The notes under the pieces were generated by a model. It saw only the letters and a list, made by a program, of their open reading frames with translations. It did no database searches and was not told the origin of the DNA. 64,000 nucleotides of DNA, from the NCBI GenBank assembly GCA_030512335.1, contig JAULSU010000006.1, forward strand, positions 3,348,001 through 3,412,000, in the 5' to 3' direction. A program made the translations under genes and the position numbers. Every line of letters begins with the position of its first letter. The stretch's first letter is position 1. This document shows, one piece after another, positions 46,289-58,542 of this stretch. Source of the DNA: Immersiella caudata. Its lineage: Eukaryota; Ascomycota; Sordariomycetes; Sordariales; Lasiosphaeriaceae.

Positions 46289-48234
46289 ATGGTCGACAGG
46301 GCGGGCTTCGTCGGCCCCAGCAGCTGCGACTGCTACGTTGACGACGAGGAGATGAAGGCCGCTAAAGACATCGACTTTCCGAGAAGCTGTCTAGACCACT
46401 GCAAGAGTCAGTTCATGACAGCGAAGCGTGGAAATTGGACGGGCACGGGGTTGGACGGGGACATGGCGGGGTGGAAGGAGGGCTGTCTGGCGTTGACGAG
46501 CGGAGATCCAAATGACGCGCAGGAGACGATTCTCACGGCGAGGGCGTTCTGGCCGCTGTATTGGTGCGACACGCAGTATTGCGGGGTAGCGATAAAGCAG
46601 GACGGAAGGCTGGAGCAAGATCGTGAGTTGAACTCCGAGTTGAGGCCTGGGGGGTTGGGAGATGTCTCGGGCTAAGTGTGACTTTAGCAACTGTCGGCTT
46701 CATTATCAATACCTGTCAAAAGTGAGTCGACGGTTGTCAGCTGGAGAGGAGGGTGCCTTTATGCTGACCTTTCTGCAGTATTGGCTTTCACTCGGTGCTC
46801 GATCCGGGACCACCGCCGATGTCGTTCTCTTGCAAGACGAAAGCTGAAGAGAAGAGCATTTGCACGCTCACTCAAGGCCACGTCGCGGGCGAGACGGGCT
46901 CGGTGGGTATCGCGCAGGTTCCCACAACGCTCACCAGCTCGGCAGTGATGTCTGCCTCGACTTCTTATGCGACGGAGAAGACAATGACGACCCGAACTGA
47001 GTCCCGGACGGCTGTGGCTGCAACCACCTCTTCAACATCCAACGCAGCGCCATCCGCGACGCACACTCACCTAGGCTCGGAAACCGGGGAGAGCTCCAAC
47101 TCGAGTCCTAACTCCACCACATCCAGTAGCCCGCTCTCCCCTGGCGCCAAGATCGCCATCGGCGTCTGCTCCGCCTTGGCCCTCGTCGCCCTCATCGCCC
47201 TGGCCCTCTTCTGTCTCTACCGCGCCAAGCGCCGCCGTTCCTCCCTCCACCGCTCCCTCCGCACTCACCTTCGCCTCACCTCCCAGGTTCCCCCCTCCAG
47301 CTCGCCAACCCCCCTCATCCCCTCAGCACATTCGGGCGCCAGACAGCACCACCAGCAAGAACCACCACTCACTCCACCCCTTCGCCTCCGCGACCGGCGC
47401 TTCCTCCCTTCCATCCTCCGTCCCGGAAACCGCTCGCCCTCGCCACCCCTCACACCCCTCACCCCGGCATACAACCCGAGCCCGCACGCGCACCATCTCC
47501 ATCCGGGAAGCAACTCCGGTGTCTTCCCTTCCTCTCCCATCTGCTCGCCAACAACCAACAAACTCATCCCCCGCCACGAGCGCGCCCGCGTCCACGCAGG
47601 CTCCGTCTCCAGCGCAAGCACTACCGCCCCGGCTGTCCCCTCTCAATCCCACTCCCAATCTCAATCCCAATCCCGCGGTAGCCTGAGCTCTTACGGCGCC
47701 CCCTCCGCCTCATCCATATCCGGAACCGGGCCGTCATCTTTACGAAATGAGATCTCCCTCTCGCAGATTCAGAGCCATAGTCAAAGTACATACGCCCAAG
47801 TCCAACTCCCCTTTGCGATGGGCCATACCCAGGGGATAGGTACCGCCACGACAACGTCTGGCACGGGCACATACGTGAGCATGACGCCCCCTAGCTCACC
47901 TACCCGGCCGCCTAGACCGCATGATGCACCGCTGGAGATACCGGACTTGGTGAGTCCCGATCGATCCGCCACGGGGAGTCCCCTCGGCCCGCCGCCAAAC
48001 AGGGCTCTGCCCCCTCCGCCTCCACCGCCGCCTCCACCTCCGCCGTTGGGAGGGATAGCGGGGGCAGGGACGGCGTCGTTTACGGCGGTGGGAGGGGGGA
48101 GGAGTTTGTTGCCAAAGGGGGTGCAGGTTGTGAGAGAGGGAGAGGGGGATTATGATCCGCGAGGGAGTTGGGGGAGTTGGAGTGGGACGGCGGCTAGTGG
48201 GATGGGAAAGGGGGGTGGGGAGGGAGGTGCGTGA
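46289..48234 (+). CDS. Single-pass membrane protein, sensor-like, polyproline tail
   Basis: Exons: 46289-46622, 46688-46721, 46779-48234 (607 residues); both introns have GTGAGT donors, and the 34-nt middle exon encodes TVGFIINTCQ. The first part is Cys-containing (SSCDCYV, RSCLDHCKSQF, WCDTQYCG), then a Ser/Thr-rich stretch suited to O-glycosylation. A helix follows (AIGVCSALALVALIALALFCLY, about residues 260-281) with a basic stop-transfer (RAKRRR). The cytoplasmic part is Ser/Pro-rich and has 12 consecutive prolines. This resembles fungal Wsc/Mid2-type surface sensors in layout only. No signal peptide is visible at this start or at the earlier in-frame ATG (46148); a first exon with one may be missing. 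Confidence 0.75.
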
Positions 48235-49660
48235 AGAAAACAGGCACAAGGGAAAGCGTTGCAAAGGAAGGTATGGGAGATGGAAGTAGAGATGGTTGGT
48301 GATGGAAGATACACACTACAGTACCGTAATGCTAGACGTGAGGATGGCTAGAGGGTGATGTATGGGGCGTTGGATAGATAGCTAGGGCATAAAGGTGTTG
48401 TGACGGGGAGCTGAAGGGCAGCAGTGATGGTGCGCATGAAGAGAAGTAGTAGTGTATGAGCTGGGAGTCTTGACAAACCTGCCGGAGGCAAATAGGGGTT
48501 TGTTTAATTTATTTATAGGCCTTGTTTTGAAGCTTGATGAAGCCGTTGTGAGCTGGTGTCTAGAGATGAACTAGCATCCGAAGAGATGGTCTCGGAAGAG
48601 ACTCGATAGGAGAGATGGCGTCGTGTAGACGGCAGATTTAGCCGTAATACCACAGGGGTGGTTGAATGGGTCTGTTAGTCTGTAAACAACAAACCGCGAC
48701 AACGGAGCCGAGGCGGCGTGGTGTTGCCTGGGGGTTGTCTAGGAAATCCGCACGGGACGTGAGAGCTAAGGTTCTGGAGCGAGCCGGACCAGTCCTTAGA
48801 CTTAATCTGCAGCTAGGTTACTGTGCCCACGTTTTGCAGATGTAGCGCGTAGAGTACCACCTTTCATCCCGTCTCCACTAGGATCCAAGAATCCAACAAT
48901 TGCATGCAATCTCGATGCATCCTAAGGAGACCTTGCTGCATAAGTTGGTTCTCAAGAACCTGGGAGAGAGTCTCCCTTGTGCAGAATTAAAGTGGCATTC
49001 TTGGCGTGGGGTAAGCCGCCGCTGGTGATATTGCTTCGCCGGGGCCAGAAGCGCAAACTTAAAAGTTCATCAAGTGCCAAATGAAGGGGCAAACATGCAG
49101 CCACGGGAGGTGCACTAGCAGAGGAAGGTTGAGCTTGACCGAGTGTCCAGCTTGGAGGTTTTTTTTTTTGTTGTTGCATCGGCAACTGCCCCGTTGCTGT
49201 CCACACCAACAGGTGGTGTCGGGCCAATCAGGACGCACCAGAACTGCCCCAGGCTTTCTCGGATCGCAGCGGGGCAAGGTATGCAGACAGGGCAGCTCCC
49301 GGCGTGGGGCTCGGTTAAAAGGCCCCGTGTTAGGGCCCAGAGGAAGGAATGACCACTGCCTTGAATAGGGCTACGGGGTGTATGCCATCGTGCATAATAT
49401 CCCCAGACCCCGGCTTCATCGTTTGCTCCATCGCTTCCAAGTTGACCTCGGCGAATTTACCCTGCGTCGTGGGTCCCTCCAGGACTCTTCCTTTGCCAGC
49501 GCATGACCATCCGCATTCCAGTGCCTTCCGCGATTACAATTACCAAAACGATCGAACAGCTCCCTGTTGGGCACCCCTCCAACCCGCATGCCGCGTCGCT
49601 TCGAAATCCCGCTCCCAAGTGTGCAACGCCGAGGATCATGAGGCTTTCTGGCTCGACAAC
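48235..49660. other. Intergenic, RabGAP 5' flank
   Basis: About 1.4 kb of 3' flank and promoter. The RabGAP frame is already open from an ATG at 49349, but that segment looks like 5' UTR. Confidence 0.45.
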
Positions 49661-52600
49661 ATGGAGGAGACGCCCGCTGCTTCTTCGGTCTCACTCGAGC
49701 GATCCGTCTCGCAGCAATCCGCCGCCGCCTCGGTGAAGAGCCACCGCTCAGGAACGGTGCGCCCGCGCAAAAAGCTGACATCGCAGCCGTCGAGCTCGGC
49801 TTCGTCCATCGCCGCCTCGGACAAGTCGCTGACCTCGTTCCCTTCCTTCTCTCCCGAGTCGCCTCGCGACGAAAGATCCTTTTTCGGGATCGATGACGCC
49901 TCGATCTTGTCCTCCCGTAAGCGCTCCGGCGCTTCCATAGACCCTGAACAGCAGCTCTCGCAGCACGAGCACCGCAGGACGCCGTCCATCGTGGATAGCC
50001 TGACCACCGTGTCGCCACCCTCGCGCGGCGCGCTCTTCGAGGATGCACCGCTCTCTACGACGAAGATTCCGGGTGCCTTGCACCTCTTGGACGATGAGCA
50101 CATCGAACGTCTTATCGCGCGAAACGGCACCGTCAATCTGGTGCGGCAGATTGCGGGAGACTTGGCGTTACGGGATGCGCAGATCGCGTCGCTTCGCCGC
50201 AAGACCGACGAGCGCGAGAGGGCGCTACGAAAAATCATTCTGGAGTGTGGCCTATCGAACTTGGACTTGGAAACCAGGTTGCGGGCAGTTGAGCAGGAGG
50301 CCAAAGCGAGCGGCGAAACACGACGGAGAACCATGGAGGGGGTCTCTGATCTCATGACGGCCGCGATGTCGGACGACGTCCGGTCGCCATACGGAGGAGC
50401 TAGTCTGAATGACGCAACCATCCGGGCGAGCGCCGTGTCCTTGCCGAGCATCGACGCCGAGGCGCCTAAGGGGACTATGAGAGGATGGAAGGAGTATCTG
50501 TGGGGCGGCAGCACCACGAAGAAGGGCAGCCGGGCGAGCAGCGTCAGCATGAATGGCGATCCGAACCGGCCAAATCAGACCGTCATCCGGGCCGCCCCGG
50601 TAGTGGAGCGGCGACCCACTCTCGCCGAGGACCTGTTCAACCCCCCTGAGACAGACTCGGTGCGTAGCTCTAGCCGAGCATCGAGCGTCAACTCAACGCA
50701 TACCAGCCGGAAGCCCTCACTGGCCAGCCTAGCGCTTCGGCTCGTTGCAGGCGGTGCGACAGTAGGGCGAGAAAGTGAAATTCGCGGCCGCGCAACCAGC
50801 GCACAGGTTGGAGGCTCGCTCCGTACCCCGTCTGTGGCCAGCAACGCAAGTGCTTCGATGCGCGCAGTCTCGGCTCAGGCGGGGCCAAAGGCCTTGATGG
50901 CGATGCGACGCACCACTGGCGGGACGGTTCGGGGCACGGATGTCGCCGCGAGGACCCAACTCCAGGAGCGCTGGGATGCTGCCGATTCGCCCCAGGCGAG
51001 AGATTCTGTGTCGAGGCAGCAAAGCTATGGGCCTGTGGAGATGGACAGGATACTACCCCCAGAGGTTCAGCCACCAACCCTAACACATATATACAACAAC
51101 TATAACGGCGCCGAATACCTTACGGACCGCTTTGGATTCATCTACGATCAGCGGCGGAAAAAGCGCCAACGAGAAGCGGCCAAGATGGCGCGTCATGTCA
51201 AGCAGGGCAGTCGCACCGAGATGTTGACATACGGGCGCAGCAATTTATCGCCAGTTTTGATAGAGGATAGCTCCGGTGGGAAGGCGGACACGCCCAGCGA
51301 CAGCCGGCCTGACTCGCCGTCTTCAACAGAAGAGCTACGGGAAGATGCCAAGCCAAAGCGGTGGCAGGACTACTTGAAGATTGCGACGTTCCCAACCGAG
51401 CTTCTCTCCCACACGCCGTCTATGGCAGTCCAGGGATTCGAAGTTATGGAGGGAGGGGAAGTTCCAAAATCGCCAGGCCTCATAACATCGGAGGAAAGAG
51501 GGTTTCTTCCGTCCGCAACCACCACGGCAGCAATCTCACCGATGGAGAATGAGGTTCGGCCGTCTTCTCCGGAAACCGAACAATCTGCAGCGACGCTGGC
51601 GAAAGAGGATGCCGAGCCTGTTAAGCTCCTTTTACAGAATCTGAGTAACCTTCACGATACGCTGCAACGGGAAAAGACAGTGCGGTGGAATGACTTTCTC
51701 CGAAAGGTCCGGGCCGAAAGGAAACGCGACGGGGAGGCTGCGGCCGCTGCTGCGGCATCTGCCGCCGAAGCAAGGTTTCAGCGAGCTACGGCCGTGATGC
51801 CTGAAACCCGCCTTGCGGATGGTGAGTTGGTGGGCATCGCCAGCCTGGGCATCCAGGGCAAGGTCGGCCGGGCCAAGGCCAACGAGTTCAAGTCCCTCAT
51901 CCTCGGCGGCGTCCCTGTGGCCTATCGCGCAAAGATTTGGACCGAATGCTGTGGCGCAAAAGCCTTGTGTGTCCCGGGCTATTACGAAGACATTGTGAAC
52001 CAACCTGAGGACCAAGACGACCCGCAGATTGTGGCGCAAATCAAGGCGGATATCACGCGCACTCTCACCGACAACATCTTCTTCCGCAAGGGCCCAGGTG
52101 TCGAGAAGCTCAACGAGGTGCTTCTCGCCTACGCTCGGCGCAACCCCGAGGTCGGCTACTGCCAAGGGATGAACCTGGTGACGGCCAACCTGCTTCTGAT
52201 AACACCTACCGCCGAGGACGCCTTCTGGATCCTGGTGGCCATTGTCGAGCACATCCTTCCCCAAGGATATTTCGACCACAGCCTGCTCGCCTCGCGCGCT
52301 GACCAGCAGGTGCTGCGACAGTACGTCTCAGAGATACTGCCCCGACTCAGCCAGCACTTTGAGGAGCTCAGCATCGACCTCGAGACCATGACATTCCAGT
52401 GGTTCCTCTCGGTGTTCACCGACTGCCTGTCTGCCGAGGCGCTGTTCCGCGTCTGGGACGTCGTTCTCTGCACGCAGGATGGCGGCACCTTCTTGTTCCA
52501 AGTCGCGCTGGCGCTGCTCAAGCTGAACGAGCGCCAGCTGCTAGCTTGTGACTCGCCAGCTAGCGTGTACACGTACATCAACCACCAGATGACCAACCAC

Positions 52601-52906
52601 GCGATTAGTATCGATGGGCTGATCCAAGCCTCGGAAGGCTTGCGGAAGGTGGTGAAGCGCGAAGAGGTCGAAGCACGGAGGGAGAGGGCAATCGAGGCGG
52701 AGAGAGAGCAGGGGAGGTTGCGGGAGGAGAGATTGAGGAAGCGGAGAGAGGAGGTGGCCATGGCGAGGAAGGCGGCTTCGGCCGGGGCCTTGGTCAGCGA
52801 GGAGACGGCAGGGGGGAGTGTTAGCGGCAGCGAGTGCGGGGAGACCAGAGCCACGGCATCGCTGCCGGGACCGGGGATTGAGGGGGAGGTTGTGGCGGCG
52901 GGATAA
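49661..52906 (+). CDS. TBC-domain RabGAP
   Basis: Predicted GTPase-activating protein for a Rab, acting in vesicle traffic. Single exon, 1081 residues from 49661 (MEETPAASSVSLERS); an ATG 312 bp upstream is in frame but gives unlikely sequence. The N-terminal 650 residues are Ser-rich and disordered apart from a short coiled coil (about 145-215). The TBC domain is about 748-985: GGVPVAYRAKIWTECCGA, the arginine finger in IKADITRTL (about 796), the glutamine finger in YCQGMN (about 831), then DAFWILVAIVEHILP and WFLSVFTDCLSAEALFRVWD. Both catalytic residues are present, so it should be active. A charged coiled coil ends the protein. Confidence 0.93.
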   Translation: MEETPAASSVSLERSVSQQSAAASVKSHRSGTVRPRKKLTSQPSSSASSIAASDKSLTSFPSFSPESPRDERSFFGIDDASILSSRKRSGASIDPEQQLSQHEHRRTPSIVDSLTTVSPPSRGALFEDAPLSTTKIPGALHLLDDEHIERLIARNGTVNLVRQIAGDLALRDAQIASLRRKTDERERALRKIILECGLSNLDLETRLRAVEQEAKASGETRRRTMEGVSDLMTAAMSDDVRSPYGGASLNDATIRASAVSLPSIDAEAPKGTMRGWKEYLWGGSTTKKGSRASSVSMNGDPNRPNQTVIRAAPVVERRPTLAEDLFNPPETDSVRSSSRASSVNSTHTSRKPSLASLALRLVAGGATVGRESEIRGRATSAQVGGSLRTPSVASNASASMRAVSAQAGPKALMAMRRTTGGTVRGTDVAARTQLQERWDAADSPQARDSVSRQQSYGPVEMDRILPPEVQPPTLTHIYNNYNGAEYLTDRFGFIYDQRRKKRQREAAKMARHVKQGSRTEMLTYGRSNLSPVLIEDSSGGKADTPSDSRPDSPSSTEELREDAKPKRWQDYLKIATFPTELLSHTPSMAVQGFEVMEGGEVPKSPGLITSEERGFLPSATTTAAISPMENEVRPSSPETEQSAATLAKEDAEPVKLLLQNLSNLHDTLQREKTVRWNDFLRKVRAERKRDGEAAAAAAASAAEARFQRATAVMPETRLADGELVGIASLGIQGKVGRAKANEFKSLILGGVPVAYRAKIWTECCGAKALCVPGYYEDIVNQPEDQDDPQIVAQIKADITRTLTDNIFFRKGPGVEKLNEVLLAYARRNPEVGYCQGMNLVTANLLLITPTAEDAFWILVAIVEHILPQGYFDHSLLASRADQQVLRQYVSEILPRLSQHFEELSIDLETMTFQWFLSVFTDCLSAEALFRVWDVVLCTQDGGTFLFQVALALLKLNERQLLACDSPASVYTYINHQMTNHAISIDGLIQASEGLRKVVKREEVEARRERAIEAEREQGRLREERLRKRREEVAMARKAASAGALVSEETAGGSVSGSECGETRATASLPGPGIEGEVVAAG

Positions 52907-54508
52907 CATGGCTATTCCGCATAGCGAATTGCCATTACTAAGAACACATTGGATCGAAGAACCATTCGACGGAGGACGGTGGCATTTCTTTTGTTACTCT
53001 GCTTTTTTTGCTCCTTGGAACTGCATGGGTGCCAGCGGAGTCAGACAATCTACGTTGCATACAGACAAGGATTAGATTGGGAAAGGTTTATGATACCCTT
53101 TTTACTTTAAGTTTCTTCTGCGATGATCGTTTGTGAACGGTGTGGGTGAGATGAGGAAGGTGCGACCAGGTCGTGTCCTCACTTTGACCCCCAGCTCCTC
53201 GGTCTTCTCCCTCAACCATGGATCATGGTCACTGAGTCAGTCCCCAGACATGGCGCTGTCCATCCCATCTTCATCGAAAAATGCCAAGGTCGCTTATTCC
53301 TGCCCTCCATGAAACAATTGCCATCTTTTTGCTCAAGCCACCGTTCATGCCCCGGTGAGCCACGGTGACGGGCAGGGCCTAGAACTCTCTGATCGTCCCC
53401 GCCTCCCCGCTGGGTGCCGTCTTCAGCTCGGCCATCCGACGTCGGTCGCTCCAGCAAGAGACCGAGCGGACGTGGATGTCAATGTAAGTCTCAAATGTCT
53501 CGTGCGCACATAAGCTTCGTCGTCGGCGGCAGTTGTCATCGCTGGGTCCAAGACCACGTCGGCAATTGGATGCCACTCTTGGAGCTGCTGGAGACGTTGC
53601 ACTCCGACGTGGAGCTCACAGACAGACCATGATCGGTCGGTCGCCGATTCCACCCCCGCATCCCGCGATGCCGCATCGCACCGGCGCGCTCTGTGCAGAC
53701 GAACCGGATGCGAACTCATCGCAATGGAGCAATGATCAGCCCTGCAAGGTGTTGAGCACCCCACGGGTCTAGCCAAACGCGTCGATCCCATGAGGGCCGT
53801 CGCCGCCGCAATCACGGCTGGACCGCGACCCTTTTGTGCGGTTCAGGGTGGAGTTGGCGCACTGTCGCCCATGATGGCGTCGCCAAAACGTCTGAGCGGG
53901 AGCTCTGTGCCCGAGCCAAGGCGACGGTCCCGGGCTCTGCACTGGCTGCAGCTAACCCTGATGAGAGATGGCGCGCTGGAATAGCGTCAAGCGCACCTTT
54001 GCCGCAGAGGCCCGCAGAGGTGTTTGCGGCGTCTCCCACTGGTCAGCGCCTGCAAACAAGCTCGTGGGCCGCATCCCGGGAGAGGGCAATCTCACCAAGG
54101 TTGCGGTGGGAGGTGACATTCTCTCCCGACCCGTGTGTTGTGTCCCACCATTTTCCCCCCCTGTTCTATGCCGCGTCGTCTGGCCCCCCGATGCACCGAG
54201 TCCCGGATTTTTTTTTTCTTTTCTGCTCTGCGTTGCCCTGCGCCGAGGCAGGATTGGCCGAAGCTTTTTCTCACCACCCCCCTTTAACCTACACGTCTCG
54301 CCCTCCCGATCCGCGCCCGGCTCCGCGTGCGCTCCGTCAGTGTTTTTTTTTATCGGGCGTCGTTTTGCGGCCGAGACGTCGTTCCTCGCCAGCTCAAGGC
54401 GCATTTCACCATGCCTGTTCGCCCCCGGAGACGCGCAGACGCAGCAGACAGCGACGACCGCAAACATTAACGTCACGGGCGTGGTGTTGTGAGGTCCGGC
54501 AGCCCATC
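52907..54508. other. Intergenic, no clear gene
   Basis: 1.6 kb with overlapping open frames on both strands (for example 53834-54490) that have no recognisable domain. A T-rich/pyrimidine-rich stretch (54209-54360) probably belongs to the promoter of the next gene. Confidence 0.45.
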
Positions 54509-55973
54509 ATGGACGAGCTCGCGGCTCGCGCGACTTCGCCGCTTCAGCGGTTTGGCCTCGCCATCAACTTCTTCTTTCCCGCGCTGGCCTTCATCGTGCT
54601 CGCGCTGAGACTCTATGGGAAAGCATCGGCGAAGAGTCAGGGGCCGGGCACGTTCCGACATCCATCAACGCTTTTAGGGCCCGGTAGGTCTCCACAATCA
54701 CGTCTGTCAGGCGTTTCTTGGCGGTTCGAAGGGGAAGCTGACAAAAAGTTGGTCTCGTGACCAGACGATGTGTTCGCCTGTTCGGCTATGGTATGGAAAT
54801 CCCTTTCCCGTCAATGATGTGTCTCTAACACGATGGTAGTTGGTGTCCGTCGGCTTGACGATTGCATCTTATTACTGTAGGTCACTATGGCTCTTGAACG
54901 TGCAGGTTGCTGGGTATAAAAGGCGTTCTAACACAGCCCAGGGATCAAAACGAACTATGTCGGCATTGATCGCGACTTCATCCCGCTTTTTGACCCAAAG
55001 GCGGCCTTCATCTGGACCTACGCGATCCACATCCTTTATTTCCCGACCATGGCACTGGCCAAATCCTCGGTCCTTCTCTTTCTCCTTCGGCTAGGAGGAC
55101 ACTCCCGACGCCTACGTATGGTTATCCACTTGCTCAACGGCATCAACCTGGCATTCATGGTGTCCATCTTGGTCGGATCAGTAGCACAGTGCAGCCCAAT
55201 CCCGTACATGTGGGACAAGTCGATCCCCGGAGGGACCTGTATCAACCAACCAGCCTTTTACTTGGCTCAGGCAGGTTTGAATCTTCTGACCGACGCCTTC
55301 AGCATTGGATTACCAATCTGGGTGTTTAAATATTCCACGAAAATGGGCCGCCGTATGAAACTGGCGACGCTCTATGTCTTTTTCCTGGGCTTGATGTACG
55401 TCGTCGGATCTTCGTGATGGCGGCTCCCGGCACTTGCTGACTCATACCTCCAGTGTTACCCTCGTAGGCGTCGCGCGCTTCGTCTTCATGTACCTGCTCT
55501 TCTACTCTAATGGCCCAGAGTGCCTGGAGTATTACACCATGAGCTTCTGTCTGTCCGCCGTCGAGACCAACCTCTCCATCGTCTGCGCGTGCGCCCCGAC
55601 TCTCAGGGGCCTGATACGGACATGGTTCCCACGAGCTCTGAACGCCACGGGCAACTACAACATAAACGAAGCAGAGGATACTTTCACCGACGCCAAATCA
55701 TCATCGGCGGCTGGGACCAGAGACAGCGGAGTCCAGAGCAAACCTGTTTTCAAGACTAGCGAATACGGCAAGGACGGTCGAGGCAGGGTTCTGTGCAGTC
55801 ATGCGGCTGTCGGGGGGTTAGGATTGACACCAAGCGAGGAGGATATAATGAGATCTAATGGCGTTTTGAGGTCAACAGATCGGGTGGTGGACCCTGCCGA
55901 TGTCTGTAGCTTGAGGACAAATTCGACTATAGGGGACCAGCGAGACAGGAGGGGGAGCGGGGGGAGTTACTGA
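54509..55973 (+). CDS. Pth11-like seven-helix rhodopsin-domain membrane protein
   Basis: Five exons: 54509-54683, 54765-54790, 54840-54876, 54942-55395, 55454-55973 (403 residues). The four introns all restore frame. Seven hydrophobic segments can be traced: LAINFFFPALAFIVLALRLY; AMLVSVGLTIASYY; TYAIHILYFPTMALAKSSVL; LAFMVSILVGSVAQ; LNLLTDAFSIGLPIWVF; LATLYVFFLGLIVTLVGVA; and the AVETNLSIVCACAPTLRGL region. GPDD after helix 1, KSSVLLFLLRL, QCSPI and ETNLSIVCACAPTLR are hallmarks of the fungal rhodopsin-like family that includes Pth11. No CFEM domain is present. The hydrophilic tail is about 115 residues. Such proteins are candidate receptors; the ligand is unknown. Confidence 0.88.
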
Positions 55974-56761
55974 TTTTTGGATTGGGAGCGGCCGGTGTTA
56001 GAGATTAGATTCGGTACACGAATGGCAACAGCGGTTTCCCTCATGCCTTGGTATGAAGTCAGGATCCTCAGTGATGATTCGGAGCTCTGTGGCGATTCGG
56101 GAAAGGCGTTGTTGAAATGCAAAGAGGTATTCAAAGCGTTTCCTATGCCCTCTTCCTCAAGAACAAGGCCCACTGGGAATATGAGGTGTGGTGTGATGTT
56201 ACTTCTGACTAAGGGGGTAGGGAGGAATGTCATATTTGTTCCTTCCACAGAGTTAGGTAGTAAGTTAAGCTGAGGTGGGAGTCTTAGATTCGCCAATATC
56301 AACCCGCACTTATCACGAAAGCTCTACATAGTAGACTTAATAACCAATAGAATTCCCATCAATAACGAAAAGGTTCTACTATCCGAGCTAATGCTAACGA
56401 TCTATAGCCGCGCCCGGTTTTTTTCCTCTGAATAAATTAAGGTTGCGTTGCGGATATTGCCTAGCGTCTTTCCCCAGACGTGGAGTGCGAGGTGATTTAT
56501 CCAGGCCGGAAAATCTGCTCAACTGGGCCCTTCCCGGTGGCATCCCGTACTATGGAGCCGGTGAATGGTTTAGTGGGTAATCCTTCGGCGGTGCTTTCGG
56601 TAGTCTTTTGGCAGTTCCTGAGGGGTAGATAGCGAATGTCTTGGGTGTTGCGTAGGTGTGATAAATTCAATTCGTCCCGGATTGGTGGTTCCTGTGAGGA
56701 TGTTCTTTTTTTGTGTTGGCTGTAATCCGTTTCAGCCACCCATATCTTTTTTTCTCCCACG
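55974..56761. other. Intergenic, no clear gene
   Basis: About 0.8 kb, more A+T-rich than its surroundings (56280-56450). It ends in the pyrimidine-rich promoter of the CorA-like gene. Confidence 0.45.
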
Positions 56762-58542
56762 ATGGATGACGCAGACGTCCACTCCATCTCCCGCGCCAGC
56801 ACCATCGTTGATGTGTCGTCGCCTCATGGGACGGATATTATCGAGCTCAAACTCACATCCTCCGGATCATGGACAGAACGCCGCGTCATTGATATCCCAG
56901 AACCAGACACATCCTCCCCAGCTGTAATCTACCTCTTCGAAGGCGTCGACTACCGCACCCGAAAACTAGCTTCTTCAATCGTCTCCGACCGGGATGGCAA
57001 TGGCAACGATGGCTTCTTGCGCCACCACGAGGGCAAGGCCATCTTGTCAGCATCAGAAAAGGCCGTGTTGGACTTTCAAATCGAGGAATACGAGGAGGAT
57101 ACCAGCATCGGTCTGTTTTTGGCGTCGTGGTTTACGCTCGCAACACAAGACAAGTCAATCTGGGAGATCGAGAGGAGGATCGAGTCTGGAAAGGCGTGGT
57201 GCTCCTCTGAGCAGCGCGACCCAGCGGAGTTGAGGCTGGATCATTCGCGGTACAGGCATTTCTCGTCGCCCTACAGGCTTTATCATCCATTGGAAGAGGC
57301 CGGTGGGACGGTGCGCCATGCGGCGAGGGAGTGTGTGTCAATGTCGTTTGGGAAGAGGCTAGGGTCATTGGTGGGAATTGTGGTGTTCGATCCCCCGCGG
57401 AAGCTGGTGAAGATGGCGGTGAAGTACGACTTGGGCAACGCTGGTGATTGCATAGAGTGGGAAGAGGCGATAACCGACGTATTTCCTGAAGAGCTGGCCG
57501 CTCGGGATGTCTTTCTGAGGCAATTCCGGTGTATTTCTGGAGTGCGTGGCGAGGAAAAGGGCGGACTGGATGCCAGGAATGTCTTCCAGAAGAGTCAATC
57601 CATTGTGCGGCGGTGCGCCTTCGAGGCAGAGAGCAAGATTCTCAAGGTCCTTACACAGGCGTTGGACGACGTGGAGGTATCGCTTTCGAAGGACGAGGTG
57701 GTTCGGGAGGCGTTGGATGTATGGATGGGGTACTTTGGGCGGTGGAGGAATACCTTGTTTCATCAGGAAGGGTCCCTGAAACATCTGAGGCGGACAACTC
57801 GGTGGGCTGAGCGACTGGTGCCGATGTCTGCCGACGAAAGATCTTTGAAATTCCATGCTAGGGTCCTGGATGCCGTGATAGAGGAGAACGCCGCGATGCT
57901 TCGGAGATTGGACAGTGTCTACCACGCCGTCATGTCGACGATGCAGATCGCGGAGAGCAAGCGAGCAATTGAGGAGGCGGAGCTGGTATCTAAGCTGACA
58001 CACCTGGCCTTTTTCTTCATTCCATTGACTTTGGTCACTGGTATTTTCGGCATGGACATGATAGTAAGTCTGACGCCGCCTCGAACGCTTCGACACTGCT
58101 GACTTTGACTTGTCAGGACTTGAGCGGTGAACTTGGAATAGGGGTATGGGTATCGACATCGGTTTGCGTCACAGCCGCCTCGTATTTTGTTCTCCATCGG
58201 CGAGAGATCACGCAGTATCTTCGAAGGCTTCGTATTATTTTCACGTGGATCAAGGCCGTCATCCACGCCATGACACCAAAGGCCTGGTGGTTGCGTGTTG
58301 TAATAGCGGTGACGGTGATAGTCATCAGCGGCGCCTTGGTTGGAGTTGGTACTTGGATGGTGGCTAGCGGATACGGAAAGACCTCACCCAACGACGGATT
58401 CTGGACTATATTATCAGTCATGTTTCTCGTTATCTTTGTGTACATGATCATTTACATGGTGAGGGCTGGGAGAAGGAGAAGGAAACGGAGGGCTCGCCTG
58501 AGTGCTCGCAATAGGCCCGCTTTGTCGAAAGGGACGGTCTAG
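56762..58542 (+). CDS. CorA-like magnesium-transporter-family protein
   Basis: Exons: 56762-58063 and 58117-58542 (575 residues), 53-bp intron with GTAAGT donor. A long soluble N-terminal part with long helices precedes the membrane part. The helix HLAFFFIPLTLVTGIFGMDM (about 413-433) is the CorA pore helix and its following loop. CorA transporters carry GMN here; this protein has GMD. Three further hydrophobic segments follow (ELGIGVWVSTSVCVTAASYF, VVIAVTVIVISGALVGVGTW, FWTILSVMFLVIFVYMIIYM) instead of the single second helix of CorA, and the tail is basic. Many ascomycetes have such divergent CorA-like proteins. Transport activity is uncertain. Confidence 0.85.

Noticed and set aside
49349..49660. 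Upstream in-frame ATG for the RabGAP
   Set aside because: The 104 added residues have no resemblance to the Ser-rich family start; MEETPAASS at 49661 is a better start.
53834..54490. Long plus-strand frame upstream of the Pth11-like gene
   Set aside because: It is low-complexity Pro/Arg/Ser, competes with frames in other phases, and the Pth11-like protein clearly starts at 54509.
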